Origin: Algoriphagus boseongensis
Lineage (GTDB): Bacteria; Bacteroidota; Bacteroidia; Cytophagales; Cyclobacteriaceae
NCBI RefSeq assembly: GCF_004362805.1
Contig: NZ_SNYF01000005.1
Coordinates: 1,134,592 to 1,198,591 of the forward strand
Reading direction: 5' to 3'
Length of the DNA: 64,000 nucleotides
Positions 9,295-17,619 of this stretch are shown in pieces (position 1 is the first letter of the stretch; each line of letters starts with the position of its first letter). Below the pieces are notes generated by a model. It was not told the origin of the DNA, searched no databases, and saw nothing but the letters and a program-made list of their open reading frames with translations. The position numbers and the translations under genes were made by a program.

Positions 9295-10739
9295 TTCGCT
9301 CTCCAAAAGAAGGGAGTGAAAAGAATCAGAATCGTAAACAATTCCAATCTTCCCAATAGCATCAAGAAGGATAAAACGACTTTGGCTGCAGGCGAGAAGA
9401 AAGCAAAATTGTCTACTGGCCCTACTTTTCCAATTGCTGGCCCTACGTTGCCCAGACAGGTAGCTACTGAACCTAAAGAAGTAGCAAAGTCATAGCCCAA
9501 AAGGGATATTACCAAAGAGCCGATCACAAAAGTGCTCAGGTAAATGAGGAGGAAGTTCATGATATTATTGATAATCCTTCCGCTTACCATTTCACCATTG
9601 ATAATTAGTGGAACAATCGCTCTAGGATGAACAATTCGTTTGAATTCTAGCCAGGAGTTCTTTAAGAAAACCACGTGTCTTACAAACTTGATACTACCTG
9701 CAGTGGAACCAGCCGAGCCACCCAAAAACAGCAGCATAAAACAAATAAACGTGATTCCCATTCCATACTGGGTATAATCATCGGTTACATAACCAGTTGT
9801 AGTGATCAAAGAAACAACCTGGAAAGCCGCATTTCTAAAAGCCAGTTCAGTACCAGTTTCGGAGTTGATCATAATCCCGGCAAAAACAATCAGGGTCAAC
9901 AATATTACTGCACCTGTATATGCCTTAAACTCATCACTTTTCAAGATTCTTGAAAACTTTCCAACTGACCCGAAATAGATCAGGGTAAAGTTGGTGCCTG
10001 CTAAAAACATAAAAATCACCGCCACATACTGGATAAAGGCAGAATCATAAAAGGCCATACTGGCGTTTTTGGTGGAAAATCCTCCTGTAGCCAATGTTGT
10101 CAGGGAGTGATTGACTGCATCGTAAAAAGTCATTCCTCCTACCCAATACAACAAGGCAGCCGCTACAGTCAAACCCACATACACATACCAGAGTCTTTTT
10201 GCCGTTTCTGATATTCTCGGGTGAACTTTATCCGAAGTTGGACCGGGTGATTCGGCTACAAACAATTCAGATCCACCAATTCCCAAAAGGGGAAAAATAG
10301 CGACAGTCAAAACGATTATCCCTAAGCCTCCTATCCATTGGGTCATGCTTCTCCAAAAGAGCAAGCCTTTTGGCATACCTTCAATATCGGTTAAAATAGA
10401 AGCTCCTGTGGTGGTTAATCCTGAAACCGTCTCAAATAAAGCATCAGATATCGAGGTGATTTCTGCAGAAAGCAGAAATGGAAGCATACCAAAGATGGTC
10501 ATGATCAACCAGCTAATCGCCACGACAAGATATCCCTCTCGCTTTCTGATCAATTGGTCGTACTTAGCGAATGAGAAGAAAAATATCATTCCAATGAAAA
10601 GGGAAATCGCAGCCGACGCCATGATCGGAACTGAGTTTTCTCCATAAATCCAGGAAATCGAAGCAGCAGGAAGCATCAAAACCCCGATCAAAAACATCAG
10701 GGCTCCCATGATTTTTCCAATGGCCTTAAAATGAATCAT
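9291..10739 (-). CDS. trkH: TrkH-type potassium uptake channel subunit
   Basis: The membrane pore of a Trk potassium uptake system. Its 482 residues contain the four pseudo-repeated M1-P-M2 units. The four selectivity loops can be read as SGLTTTGAS, TLATGGFS, SLITTTGYV and TCLGNVGP, each with the central Gly that lines the filter. The N-terminus starts directly with the first helix region. It follows trkA with a 2-base gap, so both are made from one message. The last codons overlap the convergent helicase gene by 4 bases. It is the first of two complete Trk/Ktr systems in this window. Confidence 0.93.
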   Translation of the reverse strand: MIHFKAIGKIMGALMFLIGVLMLPAASISWIYGENSVPIMASAAISLFIGMIFFFSFAKYDQLIRKREGYLVVAISWLIMTIFGMLPFLLSAEITSISDALFETVSGLTTTGASILTDIEGMPKGLLFWRSMTQWIGGLGIIVLTVAIFPLLGIGGSELFVAESPGPTSDKVHPRISETAKRLWYVYVGLTVAAALLYWVGGMTFYDAVNHSLTTLATGGFSTKNASMAFYDSAFIQYVAVIFMFLAGTNFTLIYFGSVGKFSRILKSDEFKAYTGAVILLTLIVFAGIMINSETGTELAFRNAAFQVVSLITTTGYVTDDYTQYGMGITFICFMLLFLGGSAGSTAGSIKFVRHVVFLKNSWLEFKRIVHPRAIVPLIINGEMVSGRIINNIMNFLLIYLSTFVIGSLVISLLGYDFATSLGSVATCLGNVGPAIGKVGPVDNFAFFSPAAKVVLSFLMLLGRLELFTILILFTPFFWRAN

Positions 10740-10741
10740 GC

Positions 10742-12082
10742 TTAATGGAAAAGTTTCTCCAGCGCTTGCTTAGCCTCTGGCAAGGCTAAAACAATTGCTT
10801 TGTCATCAATTTGAAGGGTGAAGTCACCGTCAGGGATAAATACATTCTCACCACGTATCACTCCAGCAACAATCGCCGTGGAAGGAAAATGTAGTTCCCG
10901 CAAAGGGTGTTTGGTTAAGCGGTTGGTTTTGGTCACACTGTACTGGATAAATTCAGCATCTACGCCATATATCCCTGACACAGCATCCACGGTACCTTTT
11001 CTGAGGTATCGGGTAATTTCATTCGCCGCCACCAACTTTTTATTGATCAGTGAATCGACCCCAATACTATGTGAAATGTGAATGTATTCTCGAGTATCTA
11101 CGTGAGCGATTGTTTTGTAAACCCCATGGTTTTTGGCGGAAAGACTAGTAATAATATTCGTCTCGGAAGATTCAGTCAGCGCCAAAAAAGCATCCATTTC
11201 CTCGAGCCCCTCTTCTACCAGTAGTTCAATATTTTTGTAATCTCCATTGATTACCAAGGTATTTGGTAAGTTCTCAGCCAACCACTTGCAGCGTTCTTTT
11301 TCATTGTTGACCAAAGTGACGCGATAATCTTTTTGAAGCTTGATAGCAGTAGTCACCGCCATGTCATCTCCACCGATAATCATGACGTTTTTGATCTTCA
11401 CCTTTTTCTGACCCAAAGCTTCAATGATCGTCTCAGTATTTTTCTTGTGAGAGATAAAGAAGGCATGGTCATTATTTCGAATAATCGTACTTCCTCTTGG
11501 TATGATAGTCTTTTGATCCCTTACGATAGCAATAATTCGAATATCCTCGTAGATAGGATCTTCTTTAGTATCCATGATCCTTTGATTGACCAAAGGACTA
11601 TATTGATCTAGGGTAATGCCTACGATATTCAGCTTTCCTCCTCCAAAATCGAAAACCTCAGTAAAACTTGAGTTTTCAATCATTTTATAAATCTCCCTAG
11701 AACAAAGCATTGTCGGAGAGATCAAGTTGTCAATTCCTAGATTATTGAAATAGGAAATATTATCTTCTTTGAGATAGGTGTGGTTTCTTACCCTAGCCAT
11801 AACTCTCTTGGCTCCAAGCTGCTTAGCTAAAACCGCCGTTACCAAATTGGTTTTTTCAGAAGTGGTAACCGCCAAAACCATACTGGCTTCTTCTACATTG
11901 GCTTGCTGCAAGACATCAAGGGAAGTGGCATCTCCTTGAACTGTTAAAACATCAAGTTTGGATGCTACATAATCTAGAACATTGCGATCGGTATCAATCA
12001 GCGTAATGTCCTTGTTGTCATAACTCAATCGCTCTGCCAGGTGATATCCCATATCTCCGGCGCCGGCGATTACTATATTCAT
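10742..12082 (-). CDS. trkA: TrkA potassium channel regulatory subunit, two RCK domains
   Basis: The cytoplasmic nucleotide-binding subunit that gates TrkH. Its 446 residues hold two tandem RCK_N/RCK_C units, as in E. coli TrkA. The first Rossmann fold has GAGDMG (about residues 7-12) and an acidic end to strand 2 (LIDTD), which fits NAD(H). The second unit has the weaker GGDDMA. I start at the ATG at 12082 (MNIVIAG); another ATG lies two codons upstream at 12088. A Bacteroidota-type -7 box sits 36 bases upstream. trkH follows directly. Confidence 0.92.
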   Translation of the reverse strand: MNIVIAGAGDMGYHLAERLSYDNKDITLIDTDRNVLDYVASKLDVLTVQGDATSLDVLQQANVEEASMVLAVTTSEKTNLVTAVLAKQLGAKRVMARVRNHTYLKEDNISYFNNLGIDNLISPTMLCSREIYKMIENSSFTEVFDFGGGKLNIVGITLDQYSPLVNQRIMDTKEDPIYEDIRIIAIVRDQKTIIPRGSTIIRNNDHAFFISHKKNTETIIEALGQKKVKIKNVMIIGGDDMAVTTAIKLQKDYRVTLVNNEKERCKWLAENLPNTLVINGDYKNIELLVEEGLEEMDAFLALTESSETNIITSLSAKNHGVYKTIAHVDTREYIHISHSIGVDSLINKKLVAANEITRYLRKGTVDAVSGIYGVDAEFIQYSVTKTNRLTKHPLRELHFPSTAIVAGVIRGENVFIPDGDFTLQIDDKAIVLALPEAKQALEKLFH

Positions 12083-12117
12083 CCCCATAGAGATAGATTA
12101 GTGTATTTTAGTGAGGG

Positions 12118-12125
12118 CAAAATTA
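12118..12125 (-). promoter_or_regulatory. putative -7 promoter box of trkAH
   Basis: On the minus strand the bases read TAATTTTG, an exact match to the Bacteroidota sigma consensus TAnnTTTG, about 36 bases before the trkA start. No convincing -33 TTTG is seen, so this is a half-supported promoter. Confidence 0.35.
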
Positions 12126-12249
12126 AGGGCTTTTCTATTCCTAAAATTGTCCGAAGAACTTTCTTTTTGAATCCTGATGAAAAGTAAGGATTCCATTTGG
12201 CTAAAAACAAATAAATCCAAGGTTTTTACTCTTGGACTAGGTTTTGGAT

Positions 12250-13488
12250 TTAATCTTCCAAAAGATTTTGGCTTTCAGAATCGGGTAATTCTTGAACTTC
12301 TTTCAGCTTTCTTTGGATCACCCGGGTCCTTACTCCCACTAATTTATCTAGCTCAGAATTTGCCTCATTCAGCTTTTTCTGAGTTCGCTCCAATAATTCC
12401 CCAAACTTCCCGAACTCATTTTTCACAGCTCCAAGAATCTGCCAGACCTCTGCACTTCTTCTTTGAATTGCCAAAGTTCGGAAGCCCATTTGAAGTGAAT
12501 TAAGAATTGCTGAAAGAGTAGTCGGTCCAGTCACAATTACCTTGTAATCCTGCTGAATTTGCTGAGCTAAACCAGGTTCTCTGAGAATTTCGGCATAGAG
12601 ACTTTCTACAGGAAGAAAAAGAATGGCAAAATCCGTGGTTCCGGGCGGATGGATATATTTTCCCTGAATTTCCCCAGCTGATTTTTTTACAGCTTTAACA
12701 AGCTCCGTCCGATAATAATCCACTTTTACTTTGTCACCTTCTTCATAAGCATCAACCAATCTGAGAAAAGATTCCTGAGGAAATTTGGAATCTATTGGCA
12801 AAAGAACCACCTCATCTTGGCCTGGCATTTTTACTGCAAATTCCACTCGATCCCTACTTCCATTGACTGCCGCATTTACAATATATTGATCGGGAGAAAG
12901 GAGATTTTCTAAAATGGCTTGAAGTTGATACTCCCCTAAAACGCCCCTGCTTTTCACATTCGTCAAAACTCTTTTCAGATCACCGACACCATTCGCCAAA
13001 CTCTGCATTTCTCCCAGTCCCTTCTGAACTGCCTGAAGTTGATTGCTAACCAATTCAAAAGACTGACCTAATCTGACTTCTAGCGTTTTTTGAAGCTTCT
13101 CCTCTACGGTTTCCCTTATTTTCTCCAATCTGGCTTCTGTATTTTTCACCAACTCGTCCTGACTTCTTCCCAACTCAAAAAATCTGTCCCGCTGCATTTC
13201 CTGAAGATCTTTCATGGATTGTCGGACTGTTTCTCCGAAAAGCCGCAAAGCTTCACCTTGGTCCTTGGCGCTTGCTCGTTGATGGTCAAAAACTAATTGG
13301 AATTGTCTAGTCAGGGTTTCTCCCGATTCTCTTCTTCCTTCTGCCAGAGATACGCCCAACTCACGATTGATCTTTGCCAATTCCTCGGCTAATAGTGCTT
13401 TATGATCATCCTTTTTCCTAATCAAAAACCAAAAAATCAATCCGACTTGGAGGGCAAGTACTAAGTATATCAGGTATTCAATCTGCAT
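12250..13488 (-). CDS. rmuC: DNA recombination protein RmuC
   Basis: A membrane-anchored coiled-coil protein with a nuclease-like fold, thought to limit DNA inversions between short repeats. One N-terminal membrane helix (residues 4-22) is followed by a long charged coiled coil (about 30-190) and the RmuC core, visible in VLTNVKSRGVLGEYQL, IDSKFPQESF and TDFAILFLPVESLYAEI. The length of 412 residues is typical. Its start overlaps the end of the alpha/beta hydrolase gene by 11 bases, so the two are translationally linked. Catalytic activity has not been firmly shown for the family. Confidence 0.92.
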   Translation of the reverse strand: MQIEYLIYLVLALQVGLIFWFLIRKKDDHKALLAEELAKINRELGVSLAEGRRESGETLTRQFQLVFDHQRASAKDQGEALRLFGETVRQSMKDLQEMQRDRFFELGRSQDELVKNTEARLEKIRETVEEKLQKTLEVRLGQSFELVSNQLQAVQKGLGEMQSLANGVGDLKRVLTNVKSRGVLGEYQLQAILENLLSPDQYIVNAAVNGSRDRVEFAVKMPGQDEVVLLPIDSKFPQESFLRLVDAYEEGDKVKVDYYRTELVKAVKKSAGEIQGKYIHPPGTTDFAILFLPVESLYAEILREPGLAQQIQQDYKVIVTGPTTLSAILNSLQMGFRTLAIQRRSAEVWQILGAVKNEFGKFGELLERTQKKLNEANSELDKLVGVRTRVIQRKLKEVQELPDSESQNLLED

Positions 13489-14494
13489 AGACTAATTGTT
13501 TGGAGGGATCAAGGTAGTTTTTCCTTACTTCCACCCCTAAAAAAGAAAGGTATTCTGAGACAGATTCCGTCGGGATTTCTTCCATGGGCACATGACCAGC
13601 CTCAGGGAAAATGACCAGATTTGAACCAAGAATCGCACTTTCAAAGCTGTATGCATTGGATACCGAAATCCAAGAATCTTTTTCTCCCCATAAAATCAGG
13701 GTAGGCATGGTCAATCTTGAAAAGTCGAATTCCTTTCTTCTGGACTGGCTAAGTCGATCTAAAGTAGCCTTTCGATTCCCTTGCATCAGCATCAATTCAT
13801 AATATCGATCTACTGCCGCTTCATTGACTTTGGATTTATCTCCATAGACTTCTTGAAGGTTTTTAGCAAACAAAAACTTGGGAGTGCATTTCAATAAAAT
13901 CTTTGAAAAGACAGGGTTTTCAGCAACGCGAAAGATCAAAGGTCTGGAAGTGGTTTGAGTAGAATCTCCCGTAGAAACAGTCCTTTGGGCTCTTTGAGGA
14001 GCTCCAGAAGCATCAATTAAATTTAGACTGAGCACTTTATCAGGTCTTGAAGTAGCAATTTCCAAAGCCACAGCCCCACCCATGGAATTTCCTGCCAGGT
14101 GAAATTTTTCTATTGAAAGCTTTTCAGCTATCCGTTGAACCAAGTGACTGTAATCCTCAATGGAATAGCGCTTTAACTCATCAGGGCCAGTCAAGCCATG
14201 TCCTGGAAAATCTAAAGAGATGGTCATGAAATAAGGACTCAATTCCTTCTGCCACACATCCCAGGTATGCAGGGAAGAAAAACTCCCATGCAAAAGAAAT
14301 ATTGGGTCACCCTCCCCCATAAATCTGACATGGACATTTAATCCATCCACCTCAATAAAATGAGACTGTGGGGTACTGTACTTTTCCACTAATTCTTCTG
14401 AAGGAATATCTGCACGATACATCAAACCAAGAAAAAACACCAGAGACAAAACTAGGACGGAGATGATCTTTGCAATTCTTTTCAACCAAAGCAT
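13478..14494 (-). CDS. alpha/beta hydrolase, membrane-anchored
   Basis: A serine hydrolase of the alpha/beta fold with an N-terminal hydrophobic anchor (about residues 7-26), so the enzyme probably faces the periplasm. The oxyanion region is LLHGSFSS, the nucleophile elbow is GNSMGG, the acid is the Asp in WGEKDSW and the histidine is in AGHVPMEE, so the triad is complete. The fold resembles MhpC/haloperoxidase-type hydrolases, but the cap is not diagnostic and the substrate is unknown. It precedes rmuC with an 11-base overlap. Its start is divergent from the NRAMP-like gene. Confidence 0.85.
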   Translation of the reverse strand: MLWLKRIAKIISVLVLSLVFFLGLMYRADIPSEELVEKYSTPQSHFIEVDGLNVHVRFMGEGDPIFLLHGSFSSLHTWDVWQKELSPYFMTISLDFPGHGLTGPDELKRYSIEDYSHLVQRIAEKLSIEKFHLAGNSMGGAVALEIATSRPDKVLSLNLIDASGAPQRAQRTVSTGDSTQTTSRPLIFRVAENPVFSKILLKCTPKFLFAKNLQEVYGDKSKVNEAAVDRYYELMLMQGNRKATLDRLSQSRRKEFDFSRLTMPTLILWGEKDSWISVSNAYSFESAILGSNLVIFPEAGHVPMEEIPTESVSEYLSFLGVEVRKNYLDPSKQLVYAD

Positions 14495-14574
14495 GTGTTA
14501 TTTTTTTATTCCGCAATGAAACAAAACCTACAAAAAATCTTCCCAATTCTCTATTTTCCCAAAAAACTTCTCTG

Positions 14575-15801
14575 GTGCAACTCAAAAAAATTCTTGAAAA
14601 GATCGGTCCAGGCCCTTTGGTTACTGCTGCTTTTATAGGTCCCGGAACGGTAACTGTCTGTACACTTGCAGGGATCGATTATGATTTTACACTGCTTTGG
14701 GCTTTGGCTTTGAGTATTTTAGCTACTGTGTATCTGCAAGAAATCTCAGGTCGAATAGGACTGATTACCCAACAGGACTTAAGCGAGTTAATACGAAATC
14801 AAACCCCGAGAAAAGTAATAAAGCTCCTTTCCGTTATATTGATTTTGGCAGCCATTGGCTTGGGAAATGCTGCTTATCAAGGTGGAAATATCTCCGGAGC
14901 CAATTTGGGTTTAGGGGTATTTTGGGAAGCTCCGGTTTGGGATATAGGTCAACTATCCATCCAATCCGGAAGTCTGCTCTTTGGGATTTTAGCATCACTT
15001 CTACTCTGGTCTGGTAATTTCAACCGAATCGAAAAAGTCCTGGTGGGTCTGGTTTTGACCATGTCATTGGCATTTATTGTTTCCGCGATTTTGACAAAAC
15101 CGGACTTAGGAAAATTAGCAATAGGCTTTGTCCCGAGTTTTGATCCTGGAAAATTTCCTACAGTGGTTGCCTTAATCGGAACCACGGTAGTTCCCTACAA
15201 TCTTTTCCTGTATGCAAGTTTGGTGAAAAAGAAATGGAGAAATCCCAGTTCTTTACCTTCCATGCGCACAGACATTAGCGTTTCGGTGATTTTAGGTGGC
15301 CTAGTCTCCATGGGGATATTGGTAGTTGGAGTCGCCAATCCATCCACTCAACTGGAAAATGCTCAAGACATAGCCAAAGGTCTTTCTGGTGTGTTTGGTG
15401 ATTTGGGAAGCTTCTTGATGGGTTTCGGCCTAATGGCTGCTGGAATGACTTCAGCTATCACAGCTCCTCTGGCAGGAGGTTTGGTTATTTGTGGAGTCTT
15501 AGGCTGGAGTCAGGAAATCAAATCCAAGTCCATGCGAGGAAGTATGGGGATAATTTTGATTTTGGGAATCGTATTTTCTTCCTTTGGAATCCGGCCAGTA
15601 ACCTTAATTACTTTGGCTCAATTGGCAAATGGAATTCTCCTTCCAGTCATCAGCGGCTGGCTGATTTGGGCAGGAAGTCAGGCTGATTTTTTAGGGAAAT
15701 ACAAAAACTCTTCTTTAGCTACCAGCATTGGTATTTTAATCTGGTTAATCACTTTTATTCTGGGAATGAAGAGCGTAGGAACGGTAATGGGTTGGTTTTA
15801 A
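14575..15801 (+). CDS. NRAMP-family metal transporter with non-canonical binding motifs
   Basis: A membrane transporter of about eleven helices with the NRAMP/LeuT fold. I start at the GTG at 14575, giving MQLKKILEKIGPG; a TTG at 14470 would add 35 poorly conserved residues and overlap the divergent hydrolase gene. In canonical NRAMPs helix 1 has DPGN and helix 6 has a Met-Pro-His motif that bind manganese or iron. Here helix 1 reads FIGPGTVTV and helix 6 reads TTVVPYNLF, so the coordinating Asp, Asn and Met are replaced. The family call is good, but a manganese or iron substrate should not be assumed. It converges on the zinc metallopeptidase gene. Confidence 0.82.
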   Translation: MQLKKILEKIGPGPLVTAAFIGPGTVTVCTLAGIDYDFTLLWALALSILATVYLQEISGRIGLITQQDLSELIRNQTPRKVIKLLSVILILAAIGLGNAAYQGGNISGANLGLGVFWEAPVWDIGQLSIQSGSLLFGILASLLLWSGNFNRIEKVLVGLVLTMSLAFIVSAILTKPDLGKLAIGFVPSFDPGKFPTVVALIGTTVVPYNLFLYASLVKKKWRNPSSLPSMRTDISVSVILGGLVSMGILVVGVANPSTQLENAQDIAKGLSGVFGDLGSFLMGFGLMAAGMTSAITAPLAGGLVICGVLGWSQEIKSKSMRGSMGIILILGIVFSSFGIRPVTLITLAQLANGILLPVISGWLIWAGSQADFLGKYKNSSLATSIGILIWLITFILGMKSVGTVMGWF

Positions 15802-15813
15802 AAACCTTTGAAA

Positions 15814-16710
15814 TCAAAGATCCCGGGCACTGAAGGTATCTCCCTGACGCAAGTCTCCAGTTTCAAATCCCTTTTTGAACCACTTCATCCGTTGTGCTGA
15901 AGTTCCGTGGGTAAAAGAATCTGGCACCACTCTTCCTGTTGCTTGCTTCTGCAAACGATCGTCTCCTATGGCATTAGCCGCATTTAGGGCTTCTTCCAGG
16001 TCTCCAGCTTCCATCATCGCAGAACTTCTCTGACTATGATGAGCCCAAACTCCTGCTAAAAAATCAGCTTGCAATTCCAATCTCACAGAGTTTTGATTGT
16101 ATTCCTTTTCGCTGACTTGACCTCGAAGGCTATGAACTTGGTCAGTGATCCCCATGATTTTTTGAATGTGATGGCCCACCTCATGTGCAATGACATAGGC
16201 ATAGGCAAAGTCTCCGCCTGCTCTAAGTTTTGTCTCCATATCCTCGAAAAAGCTCAAATCTATGTAGAGCTTTTCGTCAGCTGGACAGTAAAAAGGACCC
16301 GTAGAGCTACTGGCATTTCCACAGGCAGATGACACCGAACCAGTAAATAAAACCAAAGTTGGTTCCCGATAGTCCTCAATTAACTGATTCCAAACGTCTT
16401 CTGTATCAGCAAGAATTGTTGAAGAAAATTGAGCCATTTCCTCCTCTTCAGCGGTTGGTGTATAGTTTGTCTCAGTGGTAAAACCCTGACTTCCACCCCC
16501 TCCAAGCAAACCTCCAAGAAGACTAAGAGGATTATTTCCGGTGATAAAAGAGATTGCCAAAAACAATCCGATGATCACCAGTCCGGTTTTTGAAAAAAGG
16601 ATTTTAATCAAGGGACCGATCAGCAAAGGATTAAATCCTCCTCCACTTCCACCGCCTTGCCCCCTTCTATCATCTACATTTGAGCTTTGTCTTCTTCCTT
16701 GCCATTTCAT
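15814..16710 (-). CDS. neutral zinc metallopeptidase, YpfJ family
   Basis: A membrane-anchored putative zinc protease. After the start MKWQGRRQSSN and a Gly-rich linker there is one membrane helix (around residues 45-65), then a Gly-rich segment and the peptidase domain. The zinc motif is VIAHEVGHH, with a further acidic ligand likely in ELQADFLAG. CGNASSSTGPFYCP holds two Cys that may pair. The ATG at 16710 is used because the 12 codons before it lie in a region shared with the divergent upstream area and are not conserved in type. The length of 298 residues is usual for this family (PF04228). Substrate unknown. Confidence 0.9.
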   Translation of the reverse strand: MKWQGRRQSSNVDDRRGQGGGSGGGFNPLLIGPLIKILFSKTGLVIIGLFLAISFITGNNPLSLLGGLLGGGGSQGFTTETNYTPTAEEEEMAQFSSTILADTEDVWNQLIEDYREPTLVLFTGSVSSACGNASSSTGPFYCPADEKLYIDLSFFEDMETKLRAGGDFAYAYVIAHEVGHHIQKIMGITDQVHSLRGQVSEKEYNQNSVRLELQADFLAGVWAHHSQRSSAMMEAGDLEEALNAANAIGDDRLQKQATGRVVPDSFTHGTSAQRMKWFKKGFETGDLRQGDTFSARDL

Positions 16711-16806
16711 GGGATAAAAAGTTTGATTTCGAATAAAAATAACCAAATTGGTTTAGAGGAAAACCAGAATTCAGTTTTTCATTCAAAAATAATAAACCCT
16801 AAACCT

Positions 16807-17559
16807 ATGAAATCGAAAACTCTTTTTTTCACCCTGCTTCTATTCACCGGAATTATCTCGGGATCAATTGCACAAAAGGCAAACTTCTACCTCGGTACCA
16901 AACCTCCAAAAGGCGCAAAGCTTTACTTGGATGGAACAGCCAAATCACTTCATGAAAACTGGAAATATTGGGAAGGCCCAAGATTTTCAGCCGAAATGCC
17001 TATCAAATGGGCCGAGGTGAAGGATCCTGTGGATGGAAAACCCGCAATCTCTTCCAATGATCCAGCCGGAGCTGGTGGAAAGTACGGAGCAGCCGATATT
17101 GTGACCAAAGACGAATTCCGTGACTTTGAAGCCCATGTAGAGTTTTTGGTAAAAAATGAAGGGGGAAACAGCGGAGTGTATTTACAAAACCGATATGAAA
17201 TCCAGATTTTGGATGGAGATTATGGATTGCACGGAATGGCGGCAGTAATCAATGAGCACCTCCCTGCGAAGACCGTGTACAATGGAGTTGGAGCTTGGAA
17301 TGCTTACGACATCCAATTCAGAGCGGCAAGATTTGTGAATGGAAAACTCACTGAAAAGGCTAGAGTTACCATCTATTTCAATGGTGAAAAAATCCACGAC
17401 AATGTAGAAATCCAACAAGTTTGGGGTGGGCCCAATTCAGGAATTGACGGAGGTAACGATGGAGGGAAAGGGATTACCGATACCCCAGGAGGACTTAAAC
17501 TTCAAGCCGAAGGTCATGAAGTACTTTATCGAAACATCTGGATAAAGCCAATCAATTGA
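16807..17559 (+). CDS. secreted DUF1080 protein (3-keto-disaccharide hydrolase-like)
   Basis: A 250-residue secreted protein with a signal peptide of about 22 residues ending SIAQ. The rest is one concanavalin-like beta-sandwich of the DUF1080 family, with typical segments FLVKNEGGNSGVYLQNRYEIQILD and YNGVGAWNAYDIQFRAARF. Some family members cleave 3-keto-glycosides; whether this one does is inference. The ATG at 16807 is preferred over an in-frame start at 16687 because the signal peptide begins there. It is divergent from the metallopeptidase gene and ends at a strong terminator. Confidence 0.85.
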   Translation: MKSKTLFFTLLLFTGIISGSIAQKANFYLGTKPPKGAKLYLDGTAKSLHENWKYWEGPRFSAEMPIKWAEVKDPVDGKPAISSNDPAGAGGKYGAADIVTKDEFRDFEAHVEFLVKNEGGNSGVYLQNRYEIQILDGDYGLHGMAAVINEHLPAKTVYNGVGAWNAYDIQFRAARFVNGKLTEKARVTIYFNGEKIHDNVEIQQVWGGPNSGIDGGNDGGKGITDTPGGLKLQAEGHEVLYRNIWIKPIN

Positions 17560-17573
17560 AATAAAGTAAAAAC

Positions 17574-17604
17574 AAAAAAAAGGCGGTTAAAACCGCCTTT
17601 TTTT
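17574..17604. terminator. bidirectional terminator
   Basis: The stem AGGCGGTT/AACCGCCT is flanked by long A and T runs on both sides. It separates the convergent DUF1080 and M1 peptidase genes. Confidence 0.85.
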
Positions 17605-17619
17605 AAATTCTATTCCGGA

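Noticed and set aside
12213..12251. Inverted repeat AAATCCAA/TTGGATTT at the 3' end of rmuC as a terminator
   Set aside because: AT-rich stem with a long loop and a second competing pairing; not strong enough to list.
14470..14575. TTG at 14470 as start of the NRAMP-like gene
   Set aside because: It would overlap the divergent hydrolase gene and add residues without family character. The GTG at 14575 fits the family start better.
16741..16753. Palindrome AACCAAATTGGTT between the metallopeptidase and DUF1080 genes as an operator
   Set aside because: A single 13-base AT-rich palindrome with no second copy in the window; chance is a fair explanation.
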